Source: Oscillospiraceae bacterium
GTDB taxonomy: Bacteria; Bacillota; Clostridia; Oscillospirales; Oscillospiraceae
Length of the DNA stretch: 38,117 nt
NCBI GenBank assembly: GCA_016292445.1
Contig: JAEDIN010000008.1
Coordinates: forward strand, 1-38,117
Direction of reading: 5' to 3'
The translations under genes and the position numbers were made by a program. Under the pieces are notes generated by a model that saw only the letters and a list, made by a program, of their open reading frames with translations, had not been told where the DNA came from and made no database searches. This document shows, one piece after another, positions 7,228 to 15,861 of this stretch. Every line of letters begins with the position of its first letter. The stretch's first letter is position 1.

Positions 7228-7583
7228 TGGATAACCGCGAATTGGGTGCATGGGGAGAAAAGAAAGCCGCAGGCTATCTCCGACTGCACGGGTATAAAAT
7301 CATAGAGATGAACTGCCGCTTTAGACAAGGCGAGATAGACATCGTTGCCTCAAAGCGCGGTTATATCGTTTTCGTGGAGGTCAAGCTCCGCAAGAACGAT
7401 TCCTATGCCGAAGCAAGGGAATTTGTGACGGCGGCAAAGCAGCAGCGCGTGACGACGGCGGCACAGCTCTGGCTTGGGCAGAATGAAACGGAGCTTCAGC
7501 CGAGATTTGATGTGATTGAGATATACGCGCCCGACGGTGCAAAAGGGAAAGTAAAGATAAATCATATCGAAAATGCGTTTTAA
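7227..7583 (+). CDS. YraN/UPF0102 endonuclease-like protein
   Basis: The 118-residue protein has the length and sequence of the YraN family: GAWGEKKAAGYLRLHGY at the N-terminus, then a nuclease-like pattern E36-x-D38 (GEIDIVA), E51 and K53 (FVEVK). This matches the restriction-endonuclease-like fold and suggests DNA or RNA cleavage, possibly in repair; no function is firmly established for the family. It overlaps the rnhB stop by one base (TGATG), a position shared with many Firmicutes and Proteobacteria. Confidence 0.9.
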   Translation: MDNRELGAWGEKKAAGYLRLHGYKIIEMNCRFRQGEIDIVASKRGYIVFVEVKLRKNDSYAEAREFVTAAKQQRVTTAAQLWLGQNETELQPRFDVIEIYAPDGAKGKVKINHIENAF

Positions 7584-7595
7584 CAGGTGATCTAT

Positions 7596-9077
7596 ATGAA
7601 ATACAACAGTACAAGAGATAAAAGCTGCCGTGTAAGCGCAGCTCATGCAATAGCGCATGGTTTAGCACCCGACGGCGGCTTATTTGTTCCCGAGGAGCTG
7701 CCGCAGCTAAGTCCGCAGCAGATAGAAGCTCTTTGCAAGACCGATTACCGCGGCAGAGCTGAGGAGATACTGGCTTTGTTTCTCGATGAGTTTAGCAGGG
7801 AAGAGATAAGAGCCATCGTCACCGCCGCATACGGTGATAATTATGATGATTCCGCTATCGCGCCACTGCATAGTATTGACGAAAAAACCGCGGTTTTGGA
7901 GCTTTGGCACGGTCCGACCTGTGCATTTAAAGACATGGCTTTGCAAATTTTGCCGCATTTGCTCACAGCCTCACTCAAAAAATGCGGCGAAACAAGAAAG
8001 GTGTGCATTCTTGTTGCAACCAGCGGCGATACAGGCAAGGCTGCGCTTGAGGGTTTTGCCGATGTCGAGGATACAAAAATACTTGTCTTCTACCCACACA
8101 ACGGTGTGTCCGATGTCCAAAGGCTTCAGATGGTCACCCAGCGCGGCGGAAATGTTTCGGTTGCCGCAGTCCGCGGTAATTTTGACGATGCGCAGAGCGG
8201 GGTAAAGACTCTGTTCGGCGACGCGGAGCTTTCTAATGAGCTGTTGGATAAGGGCTGGTTTCTGTCCTCGGCAAACTCCATCAATTGGGGCAGGCTTTTA
8301 CCGCAGATAGTGTACTATTTCTCCGCGTATTGCGAGCTTGTCAACTCAAAGTATGTCAGGATAGGTGATGATGTCGATTTTGCAGTCCCGACGGGCAATT
8401 TCGGCGATATTCTTGCCTGCTGGTATGCAAAGAAAATGGGGTTGCCGGTCGGCAAGCTCATCTGCGCATCAAATGAAAATAATGTCCTTGCCGATTTCTT
8501 CAAAACCGGCATCTATGACCGCAACAGAGCCTTCCATACGACAATTTCACCGTCGATGGACATTCTTGTTTCCAGCAATCTTGAGCGCTTGCTGTACTCC
8601 GTGTGCGGTGATGATATACTCGTGGCAGAGTATATGCGCAGCTTGAATGAAAAGGGAAGCTATACAGTCGGAAATGATATTTTCAAGGTGCTGTCAGATA
8701 ACTTTGTAGGCGGCTTCTGTTCCGACTCCGATACCAAGAAAACAATAGCCTCGGTGTATAACAAGCACAACTATCTTATCGACACGCACACCGCCGTCGC
8801 GTACAAGCTTATGAATGAGTACAGAAACACTTCCGCAAGCAAAAGAACGACCGTTGTTGTCTCCACGGCAAGTCCGTTCAAATTCTGTGACAGCGTTTTG
8901 AACGCGCTCGGTGAAAACATCGACGCTAAGGGTACCGAGCTGATAAAGAAGCTGTCGGAGCGCACCGGCGTAAAAGCTCCTATGCCGCTTTCAGACCTTG
9001 ATAAACGCGAAAAGAGATTTGAACTTGTGATAAATAAGCAAGAGATGCGTCAAACGGTCACCGATTTTCTTAAGTAA
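7596..9077 (+). CDS. thrC: Threonine synthase
   Basis: The 493-residue PLP enzyme converts O-phosphohomoserine to threonine. The N-terminal MKYNSTRD and HGLAPDGGLFVPE segments and the length are typical of the long (E. coli-like) threonine synthases. The Schiff-base lysine is K112 in GPTCAFKDMALQ, and the phosphate-binding loop ATSGDTGKAALEG follows. ATG 7596 is chosen because AGGTGA at 7585-7590 is its ribosome-binding site; a GTG at 7587 lies inside that site. It is the last gene before a convergent gene on the minus strand. No threonine-pathway partner is adjacent. Confidence 0.95.
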   Translation: MKYNSTRDKSCRVSAAHAIAHGLAPDGGLFVPEELPQLSPQQIEALCKTDYRGRAEEILALFLDEFSREEIRAIVTAAYGDNYDDSAIAPLHSIDEKTAVLELWHGPTCAFKDMALQILPHLLTASLKKCGETRKVCILVATSGDTGKAALEGFADVEDTKILVFYPHNGVSDVQRLQMVTQRGGNVSVAAVRGNFDDAQSGVKTLFGDAELSNELLDKGWFLSSANSINWGRLLPQIVYYFSAYCELVNSKYVRIGDDVDFAVPTGNFGDILACWYAKKMGLPVGKLICASNENNVLADFFKTGIYDRNRAFHTTISPSMDILVSSNLERLLYSVCGDDILVAEYMRSLNEKGSYTVGNDIFKVLSDNFVGGFCSDSDTKKTIASVYNKHNYLIDTHTAVAYKLMNEYRNTSASKRTTVVVSTASPFKFCDSVLNALGENIDAKGTELIKKLSERTGVKAPMPLSDLDKREKRFELVINKQEMRQTVTDFLK

Positions 9078-9087
9078 TACAATATGT

Positions 9088-9105
9088 ACGGGACATAAGT
9101 CCCGT
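9088..9105. terminator. Hairpin between convergent thrC and DUF1540 gene
   Basis: A perfect seven-base stem ACGGGAC/GTCCCGT with an ATAA loop sits between the two converging stops and is symmetric, so it could act in both directions. There is no good T run on either strand, so termination is only probable. A near-identical hairpin lies after clpX (13403-13430). Confidence 0.5.
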
Positions 9106-9109
9106 GTGC

Positions 9110-9292
9110 TTAGTCGCAGCAGCCTCTCGGACAGAAGGTTCCGCAGAAGGTCTCGGACTTGGTGGTCGCTCTCTCGTTCTGAACCTTGATCTGGGAAGCG
9201 GCGCACTTGTTGTCGATGGTGTTGTACTTGCAGGTGCTCACATCGCAGCCGACACCGGTGATTTCGCTCTGATGAATTTTCTTATCGTTCAT
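9110..9292 (-). CDS. DUF1540 cysteine-rich mini-protein, 60 aa
   Basis: A minus-strand gene starting at ATG 9292 behind a strong GGAGGT (9300-9305). A longer in-frame start at 9325 is rejected because it lies upstream of this site. The 60-residue product has the DUF1540 pattern: GVGCDVSTCKYN, then C30, and a C-terminal CGTFCPRGCCD, giving eight cysteines in total. The spacing suggests a small metal-binding fold. DUF1540 proteins are widespread in Clostridia and have no firmly established function. It stands alone and is divergent from the metallophosphoesterase gene. Confidence 0.88.
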   Translation of the reverse strand: MNDKKIHQSEITGVGCDVSTCKYNTIDNKCAASQIKVQNERATTKSETFCGTFCPRGCCD

Positions 9293-9304
9293 GTTTTTAC
9301 CTCC

Positions 9305-9332
9305 GATATTATTGCCGTAAGGCAATGATATT
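9305..9332. promoter_or_regulatory. Inverted repeat between divergent DUF1540 and phosphoesterase genes
   Basis: Arms 9305-9316 and 9321-9332 pair over 12 positions around a GTAA centre: six core pairs ATTGCC/GGCAAT, then outer pairs including two G-T. It adjoins the GGAGGT site of the DUF1540 gene. It could be an operator for the divergent pair or a leader hairpin in the DUF1540 messenger. I see no convincing promoter for either gene. Confidence 0.4.
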
Positions 9333-9366
9333 GTTTGCCGATTAAACTTAATTATACGGAGAAACT

Positions 9367-10053
9367 ATGTCTTTATATGCGATTGGCGACCTGCATTTGT
9401 CGCTTGGCGTTGAAAAACCGATGGATGTTTTCGGCGGCAGATGGGAAAATTATGTTGAAAAAATAATAGAAGGCTTCTCGGAGCTTAGTGATGATGACCT
9501 TACAGTCATATGCGGCGATATCACATGGGGCATGACGATAGATGAGGCTCTTGAGGATTTTAAATTCATTGACAGACTGCCGGGCAAAAAAATCATTCTA
9601 AAGGGTAATCACGACTATTGGTGGACTACCGCTACAAAAGCCAAAAAGATTTTTGCCGAGCACGGTATCACAACGATCGATATCTTGCACAATAACTGCT
9701 TTAAGTACGAAGATGTATATCTTTGCGGCACGCGCGGCTGGTTTTATGAGGAGAGCAAGAACGACGAACATGACAAAAAGGTAATGAATCGCGAGATAAT
9801 GCGCCTTGAAACGTCGCTGAATGCTGCCGGAGACGGAGATAAATATGTGTTTCTGCACTATCCTCCGAAATTTCAGAGCCACGAATGTCCCGAGATACTG
9901 GAGCTGCTGAAAAGATTTAATGTAAAGCAGTGCGTTTACGGGCATATTCATGGTGCAGGCTGCGCATTTACCTTTAACGGAATGCTCGGAAATACGAAAT
10001 TTGACCTTGTTTCTGCCGATTATATACATTTTAAGCCTAAAAAGCTGCTCTGA
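9367..10053 (+). CDS. Calcineurin-like metallophosphoesterase
   Basis: The 228-residue protein carries all the blocks of a binuclear metallophosphoesterase: D8 and H10 (IGDLH), D51 (CGDITW), N81-H82-D83 (GNHD), H164 (FLHYPP) and GHIH (192-195). It has no signal peptide and should be cytoplasmic. The substrate cannot be told from the sequence; relatives hydrolyse phosphomonoesters, phosphodiesters or nucleotides. The family is common in Firmicutes as a stand-alone gene. A weak CGGAG site precedes the ATG. It is followed by the separate tig promoter. Confidence 0.9.
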   Translation: MSLYAIGDLHLSLGVEKPMDVFGGRWENYVEKIIEGFSELSDDDLTVICGDITWGMTIDEALEDFKFIDRLPGKKIILKGNHDYWWTTATKAKKIFAEHGITTIDILHNNCFKYEDVYLCGTRGWFYEESKNDEHDKKVMNREIMRLETSLNAAGDGDKYVFLHYPPKFQSHECPEILELLKRFNVKQCVYGHIHGAGCAFTFNGMLGNTKFDLVSADYIHFKPKKLL

Positions 10054-10077
10054 TAACACATTATTAAATAAAAAACA

Positions 10078-10106
10078 TTGCTTTTAGCGGGATAATCTGC
10101 TATTAT
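10078..10106 (+). promoter_or_regulatory. Predicted housekeeping promoter of tig
   Basis: TTGCTT (10078-10083), 17 bases, TATTAT (10101-10106) with an extended -10 TGC directly before it. The layout is almost the same as at the rplS promoter. The ribosome-binding site AGGAGG (10133-10138) and the tig ATG follow. Confidence 0.68.
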
Positions 10107-10147
10107 GCTTAAGTGTTTGTAAGAACATTATTAGGAGGAAGACATAT

Positions 10148-11449
10148 ATGTTAGTTAGAAATGTAGAAAAGAAAGAGAATAATACTGCAACTTTCCAGGT
10201 TGAAGTTGATCCTGCCGAGTTTGACAAGGCTATCGACAAAGCCTATAACAATGTCAAGGGCAGTATAAATATTCCCGGCTTCAGAAAGGGCAAAGCTCCC
10301 CGCGCAGTCGTTGAAGGTATGTACGGTCCCGACGCATTCTATCAGGATGCTATCGAGGTCGCTGCTCCCAATGCTTTCGGCTACGGCATTGACAACAGCG
10401 GTCTTAAAATGATTGGCAGACCCAGCATGACCGATTTTGAGGTTACCGATGACAAGGCACTTGTCCTCACCTTTATGGTTGACCTTTTCCCCAAGATCAC
10501 TCTCGGCCAGTACAAGGGCTTGAGCGCACAGAAGGGTGAAGCAGTTGTTACCGACGAGATGGTCGAGGCTGAGATCAATGCCGACCTCAAGCGCAATTCC
10601 CGCTTTGTCGATGTTGACCGCGAGGCACAGGAAGGCGATACCGCAAACATTGACTTTGACGGCTATCTTGACGGTGAGCAGTTTGAAGGCGGCTACGGCG
10701 AGGGTTACAGACTTGAGATTGGCTCTAAGACATTTGTTCCCGGCTTTGAGGATCAGATTATCGGCATGAAGGTCGGTGAGACCAAGGATATTAACATTAC
10801 CTTCCCCGAAAACTATACCGAAGAGCTTGCAGGCAAGGATGTTGTCTTCAAGGTAAAGCTCAACAGCCTCTGTGTTGCAGAGCTTCCCGAATTTGACGAT
10901 GAGTTCGTTCAGGATATCTCCGAGTTTGAGACCGTTGACGAATTTAAGGCAGACCTCCGCAAGGAGATGGAGAAGAGAGCAGTCGAGAATGTTGAGAGTG
11001 CTTTCCGCTCCGATATCATGATGCAGGCATGCGAGAACATGACCGTTGATATCCCCGAGGTTCTCATAAACGCAAAGGTTGAAGAGCTTGTACACACCTA
11101 TGCCAACAACTTCGGCGTTACCGACCCCAAGCTCACCACCGAGGATATCATCAAGATGATGGGGCTTGACGACGAGTCTTTGAACACTACCATCCGTCCC
11201 GTTGCCGTAAACCAGGTCAAGCAGGAGCTCCTCCTTGAGGCAGTTATCGAGGCAGAGGGCATCGACATCTCCGGCGAAGCATTTGATGAGTATGTAAAGA
11301 CCACCGCCGAGTCAGTAAACGCTACCCCCGAGTCCATCCTCAACTACTTCGGCGAGGACTTCATCAAGAACGAATACAAGAGAGAGCAGGCCACCAAGAT
11401 CATTATGGATTCTGCAATCGTTGCTCCCAAAGAGGAAGCAGCTGAATAA
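10148..11449 (+). CDS. tig: Trigger factor, ribosome-associated chaperone and prolyl isomerase
   Basis: The 433-residue protein has the expected three parts. The N-terminal ribosome-binding domain carries the signature GFRKGKAP (44-51), the FKBP-type isomerase domain spans about 150-245 (GDTANIDFDGYLDG onward), and a helical C-terminal chaperone domain follows. It binds L23 at the ribosome exit tunnel and folds new chains. Codon use is that of a highly expressed gene. It heads tig-clpP-clpX-lon, an order shared with many bacteria that links folding with proteolysis. The ATG follows AGGAGG. Confidence 0.97.
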   Translation: MLVRNVEKKENNTATFQVEVDPAEFDKAIDKAYNNVKGSINIPGFRKGKAPRAVVEGMYGPDAFYQDAIEVAAPNAFGYGIDNSGLKMIGRPSMTDFEVTDDKALVLTFMVDLFPKITLGQYKGLSAQKGEAVVTDEMVEAEINADLKRNSRFVDVDREAQEGDTANIDFDGYLDGEQFEGGYGEGYRLEIGSKTFVPGFEDQIIGMKVGETKDINITFPENYTEELAGKDVVFKVKLNSLCVAELPEFDDEFVQDISEFETVDEFKADLRKEMEKRAVENVESAFRSDIMMQACENMTVDIPEVLINAKVEELVHTYANNFGVTDPKLTTEDIIKMMGLDDESLNTTIRPVAVNQVKQELLLEAVIEAEGIDISGEAFDEYVKTTAESVNATPESILNYFGEDFIKNEYKREQATKIIMDSAIVAPKEEAAE

Positions 11450-11506
11450 TTAACGGATTATTCGGATATGATCTCCTGGATAGGCTTAATATGAAAGGAG
11501 ACTATT

Positions 11507-12088
11507 ATGAGTTTAGTACCTTATGTCGTGGAACAGACAAGCCGCGGTGAGCGTTCCTATGACATTTTTTCAAGACTTCTTAACGACCGCATCATAATGC
11601 TGTCCGAGGAGGTCAACGATGCAACCGCAAGCCTTGTTGTTGCACAGCTTCTGTATCTTGAAGCACAGGACCCCGATAAAGACATACAGTTTTATATCAA
11701 CAGCCCCGGCGGAAGCGTCACGGCAGGCATGGCGATTTATGACACCATGCAGTATATTAAGCCCGATGTTTCAACAATTTGCATCGGCTTAGCCGCATCT
11801 ATGGGCGCATTCCTGCTTTCCTCCGGCGCAAAGGGAAAGCGTCTGGCACTTCCCAATTCCGAAATAATGATACATCAGCCCTCCGGCGGCAGCCAGGGTC
11901 AGTGTACCGATATTCAGATACAGGCTGAACAGATCCTGAAGATTAAGCATAATTTGAATCGCATTCTTGCCGAGAATACCGGCAAAGCGATCGAGGTCAT
12001 TGAGCGTGACTGCGAGCGTGACCACTTTATGTCTGCGCAGGAAGCTGCGGAATACGGTATTATCGACAAGGTAATTACCAAGCGTTAA
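11507..12088 (+). CDS. clpP: ATP-dependent Clp protease proteolytic subunit
   Basis: The 193-residue serine peptidase has the catalytic triad S98 (GLAASMGA), H123 (IMIHQPSGG) and D172 (ERDHFM). It forms the tetradecameric chamber that works with ClpX, encoded next. The N-terminal VPYVVEQTSRGERSYDIFS is typical of mature ClpP, with little or no propeptide. The ribosome-binding site is AAGGAG. A strong hairpin after the stop separates it from clpX. Confidence 0.97.
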   Translation: MSLVPYVVEQTSRGERSYDIFSRLLNDRIIMLSEEVNDATASLVVAQLLYLEAQDPDKDIQFYINSPGGSVTAGMAIYDTMQYIKPDVSTICIGLAASMGAFLLSSGAKGKRLALPNSEIMIHQPSGGSQGQCTDIQIQAEQILKIKHNLNRILAENTGKAIEVIERDCERDHFMSAQEAAEYGIIDKVITKR

Positions 12089-12096
12089 AAGCTGAT

Positions 12097-12123
12097 GGGG
12101 GAACTTTTCGTTCCCCCTTATTT
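12097..12123 (+). terminator. Hairpin after clpP, probable terminator or attenuator
   Basis: An eight-base perfect stem GGGGGAAC (12097-12104) and GTTCCCCC (12110-12117) with loop TTTTC is followed by TTATTTA. The T tract is interrupted, so partial read-through into clpX is likely. Confidence 0.7.
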
Positions 12124-12148
12124 ATACAGCAAGTTTTGAGGTAACACT

Positions 12149-13390
12149 ATGGCAAGAACTGACGACAGAAAAAGTATAAGATGCTCATTTTGCGGCAAAA
12201 CGCAGAATCAGGCAGGCAGACTCATTGCCGGCAACGGCGCATACATCTGTGATGAGTGCATTCAGCTTTGCATGAGCATCATTGCCGACGATGTAGATGA
12301 GCCGATGAAGGAAGCGGAAAGCCCCGAACTTCGCTTTGAGAGTCTACCCAAGCCTGCGGACATCAAGGCAAATCTTGATGAATACATTGTCGGACAAGAG
12401 AGGGCAAAGACTGTCCTTTCCGTAGCCGTTTATAATCATTATAAGCGCATTTTGTATGCCGGCTCAAACGATGTTGAGCTGCAAAAGAGTAACATACTGC
12501 TTATCGGCCCTACCGGCAGCGGTAAGACGCTGTTTGCACAGTCCCTTGCAAAAATGCTCAATGTGCCGTTCGCAATTGCCGATGCAACAACTCTTACCGA
12601 GGCAGGCTATGTCGGCGAAGATGTTGAGAATATTCTCTTAAGATTGCTTCAGGCTGCCGATTTTGATGTAGAACGCGCCGAAAAGGGCATTATATACATC
12701 GATGAGATCGATAAAATAGCCCGAAAGAGCGAAAACACCTCCATCACGAGGGATGTTTCGGGCGAGGGTGTTCAGCAGGCGCTTCTAAAGCTGCTTGAGG
12801 GAACGGTTGCGAATGTTCCTCCTCAGGGCGGACGCAAGCATCCCCACCAGGAGTTTATCAAGGTCGACACCACGAACATTCTCTTTATCTGCGGCGGCGC
12901 GTTTGACGGTCTTGATAAGATAATCGAAAAGCGCACCGATAAAAAGAGCATGGGCTTCGGCGCGGAAATAAAGAGTACCACCGAGCGTGATGTCGGCGAT
13001 ATACTTGCACAGGCTCAGCAGCACGACCTTCTCAAATTCGGCATTATTCCCGAGCTTATCGGCAGACTGCCGGTAATCGCACCGCTGACCTCGTTAAAGC
13101 GCGAGGACCTTGTGCGCATACTCACCGAGCCGAAGAACGCTATGACAAAGCAGTATAAGGCACTCATGAGTTATGACGGCGTGGAACTTGACTACGATAG
13201 CGAGGCGCTTGAGGCAATTGCCGACAAGGCCATTGAAATGAAGATAGGCGCACGAGGCCTGCGCAGCGTCATGGAGGGGATAATGACTGACATAATGTAC
13301 AGTGTGCCCTCCGAAAAAGACATTGAAAAGGTCATCATTACAGCTGACTGCGTGAATAATAACACCGGCCCCGAAGTAATACGCAAGTAA
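12149..13390 (+). CDS. clpX: ClpX unfoldase, ATPase subunit of ClpXP
   Basis: The 413-residue AAA+ protein starts with the ClpX zinc finger: C12, C15, C34 and C37. Walker A is GPTGSGKT (120-127) and Walker B IIYIDEID (181-188). It unfolds tagged proteins and feeds them to ClpP. The length is close to Bacillus ClpX (about 420). The start follows GAGGT. Its stop is followed by a hairpin and then lon. Confidence 0.97.
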   Translation: MARTDDRKSIRCSFCGKTQNQAGRLIAGNGAYICDECIQLCMSIIADDVDEPMKEAESPELRFESLPKPADIKANLDEYIVGQERAKTVLSVAVYNHYKRILYAGSNDVELQKSNILLIGPTGSGKTLFAQSLAKMLNVPFAIADATTLTEAGYVGEDVENILLRLLQAADFDVERAEKGIIYIDEIDKIARKSENTSITRDVSGEGVQQALLKLLEGTVANVPPQGGRKHPHQEFIKVDTTNILFICGGAFDGLDKIIEKRTDKKSMGFGAEIKSTTERDVGDILAQAQQHDLLKFGIIPELIGRLPVIAPLTSLKREDLVRILTEPKNAMTKQYKALMSYDGVELDYDSEALEAIADKAIEMKIGARGLRSVMEGIMTDIMYSVPSEKDIEKVIITADCVNNNTGPEVIRK

Positions 13391-13402
13391 AATAGTTTCT
13401 GA

Positions 13403-13430
13403 GCAAGGCGGGGCATAAGTCCCGTCTTGC
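13403..13430 (+). terminator. Stem-loop between clpX and lon
   Basis: The 12-pair stem GCAAGGCGGGGC (13403-13414) and GTCCCGTCTTGC (13419-13430), with two G-T pairs and an ATAA loop, is followed only by GTTT and then CCC. The last codons of clpX (ACGCAAG, 13381-13387) are also exactly complementary to CTTGCGT (13426-13432), so two alternative folds are possible. It may terminate weakly or set the clpX to lon ratio. Confidence 0.5.
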
Positions 13431-13451
13431 GTTTCCCTAAGAGGTTTTTCT

Positions 13452-15854
13452 ATGAGTAATGTAAATGATATTGAAACCCGTGCATTGCCCGTTTTGGCAC
13501 TGCGCGGTCTTAACATATTTCCAGGTATGCTCTTAAACTTCGATGTTGAGCGACCAATATCCGTTGCCGCGCTCAATTCGGCGATGAATGACGATCAGGA
13601 GATTTTCCTTGTCACACAGAAGGATATCGCAACCGATATGCCCGAGGAGAGAGACCTTTACCGAATAGGCGTTGTATGCCGCATTCGTCAAATGATACGC
13701 CAGCCCGGCTCAAAGCTCTGTAAGGTCATGGTCGAGGGTGTTCAGAAAGGCGCAATAGTAAAGATAACAAGCGATACTCCGCACTTTTTGGGCGAAATCG
13801 AGCTAATGCCGAATAAAATCGAGCGCGGTGAAAGCGCGAAGAAGGATGCGCTCATGCGTACCTGCATCGGAATGTTCGACGAGTATTTGCAGCTTGCCGG
13901 CAATTTGCCGCCGGAGATGCTGCTGAATATCGTAGTAAGCCGCGACCCGGGATATGTTGCGGACTATATTGCGCACAATCTGCGAATTGATTACCGCGAC
14001 AAGCAGCGGCTGCTTGAGGAGCTGCACCCCTTGAAGCGCCTTGAAATGCTAATGAGTATTCTGTCTCACGAGATAGAGGTCATGACCATTGAGCAGGAAC
14101 TCAACGATGCAACCAACGAACAGATGAACCGCAATCAGCGCGAGTATTTCCTGCGCGAGCAGATGAAGGTAATTCAGCAGGAGCTCGGTGAGGACGATAC
14201 CTTCGACGATATCGGCGAATACAGAAGGAAAATTCGTGCGCTCAAGCTTGACAACGAGATTGAAGAAAAGCTTTTAAAAGAGGTTTCTCACCTTGCAAAG
14301 CAGCCCTTCGGTTCGACCGAGGCCACCGTTATCAGAGGTTATCTTGACACCTGCCTTGAGCTGCCGTGGAATACGAAAACAGTGGAAACGGACGATATCG
14401 AACTTGCAAGAAAAATGCTTGATGAGGACCATTTCGGACTTGAAAAGGTTAAAGAGCGCGTAATCGAGTATCTTGCAGTGCGAAAGCTTGCACCAAAGGC
14501 AAGCGGCATCCTTCTTTGCCTTGTTGGACCTCCTGGAACGGGCAAAACCAGTATCGCAATGTCAATTGCAAGAGCAACGAACCGCAATCTTGTGCGCATT
14601 TCCCTCGGCGGCGTGCATGACGAGGCGGAGATTAGAGGCCACCGCAAGACCTATGTCGGTTCAATGCCGGGCAGAATAATCGGCGGAATAAAGCAGGCGA
14701 AAAGCTCAAACCCCCTGATGGTGCTTGACGAGGTTGATAAGCTCGGTTCTGATTACCGGGGGGATCCGTCTGCTGCGCTGTTAGAGGCACTGGACCCCGA
14801 GCAGAATAAGACCTTCCGCGATAATTTCCTCGAAGTTCCTTATGATTTGTCCGATGTTTTCTTTATTACTACGGCAAATACGACAGATACCATTCCCAGA
14901 GCTTTGCTTGACAGAATGGATATAATTGAGCTTTCAAGCTATACAGATGAGGAAAAGCTATGCATAGCAAAAAATCATCTGTTGCCTAAGCAGCGCAAAA
15001 AGCATGGCTTAAAAGCGGCGCAGCTGAAAATAAGCGACGACGCAATTCGCGAGATTATAAGCCTTTATACAAGAGAATCCGGCGTCAGAGGACTTGAAAG
15101 GCAGATAGGTACGATATGCCGTAAAACTGCAGTTGCAATTGCAAACGGCGAGCGCAAGAGCCTGAGCCTCAGAGCAGGCATGCTAAAGCCTTATCTCGGC
15201 GCAGAGAAGTTTAAACCCGAAAAGCACCGCAATAAAGATGAAATAGGTCTTGTACATGGCCTTGCATGGACCTCTGTCGGCGGCGAAGTTCTCGATGTCG
15301 AGGTTGCCGTTGTTGACGGCAGCGGAAAGCTTGAGCTTACGGGCAATCTCGGCAATGTGATGAAGGAATCCTGCCAGGCGGCGGTGACCTATATCCGCAG
15401 TCGTGCAAAGGCTCTCGGCATTGACGAGCAGTTTTATAAGAATAAAGATATCCACATCCATTTTCCCGAGGGTGCGGTGCCCAAGGACGGCCCCTCGGCA
15501 GGTATAACAGTTTGCACTGCAATTGTCTCGGCACTAACCGGCAGAGCTGCCAGACGCAATATCGCCATGACGGGAGAAATAAGCCTGCGCGGCAGAGTAC
15601 TGCCGATTGGCGGCTTGAAGGAAAAAACGATGGCGGCATTGCGAAACGGCATTAATACAGTTATAATTCCAACGGATAATGAGCCGGAGCTTGATGAGAT
15701 AGACCCGACGGTAAAAGCTGCGCTTAATTTTGTCCTTGCCGACAGTGTCGATAAGGTCATAGATGTTGCATTGCTCGGCAAGGGTGATGAGGCGACAAGC
15801 GAGATAAAGACTCCGAGAACAAGAAAAAGGGCAAGCTCGGATATCAGACAGTAG
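13452..15854 (+). CDS. lon: ATP-dependent Lon protease
   Basis: The 800-residue protein has the complete Lon layout: an N-terminal substrate domain (about 10-210), a coiled-coil region, an AAA+ module with Walker A GPPGTGKT (359-366) and Walker B VLDEVDK, and a C-terminal protease domain. The catalytic dyad is S682 in KDGPSAG and K723 in GGLKEK. Lon degrades misfolded and regulatory proteins in the cytoplasm. It lies between clpX and engB as in Bacillus. The C-terminal 20 residues are charged and variable. The ribosome-binding site is AAGAGG. Confidence 0.97.
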   Translation: MSNVNDIETRALPVLALRGLNIFPGMLLNFDVERPISVAALNSAMNDDQEIFLVTQKDIATDMPEERDLYRIGVVCRIRQMIRQPGSKLCKVMVEGVQKGAIVKITSDTPHFLGEIELMPNKIERGESAKKDALMRTCIGMFDEYLQLAGNLPPEMLLNIVVSRDPGYVADYIAHNLRIDYRDKQRLLEELHPLKRLEMLMSILSHEIEVMTIEQELNDATNEQMNRNQREYFLREQMKVIQQELGEDDTFDDIGEYRRKIRALKLDNEIEEKLLKEVSHLAKQPFGSTEATVIRGYLDTCLELPWNTKTVETDDIELARKMLDEDHFGLEKVKERVIEYLAVRKLAPKASGILLCLVGPPGTGKTSIAMSIARATNRNLVRISLGGVHDEAEIRGHRKTYVGSMPGRIIGGIKQAKSSNPLMVLDEVDKLGSDYRGDPSAALLEALDPEQNKTFRDNFLEVPYDLSDVFFITTANTTDTIPRALLDRMDIIELSSYTDEEKLCIAKNHLLPKQRKKHGLKAAQLKISDDAIREIISLYTRESGVRGLERQIGTICRKTAVAIANGERKSLSLRAGMLKPYLGAEKFKPEKHRNKDEIGLVHGLAWTSVGGEVLDVEVAVVDGSGKLELTGNLGNVMKESCQAAVTYIRSRAKALGIDEQFYKNKDIHIHFPEGAVPKDGPSAGITVCTAIVSALTGRAARRNIAMTGEISLRGRVLPIGGLKEKTMAALRNGINTVIIPTDNEPELDEIDPTVKAALNFVLADSVDKVIDVALLGKGDEATSEIKTPRTRKRASSDIRQ

Positions 15855-15861
15855 GTGCAAA

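Noticed and set aside
10151..11095. Long 314-codon minus-strand frame opposite tig
   Set aside because: It is a shadow of the strongly biased tig codons; no ribosome-binding site or domain is visible.
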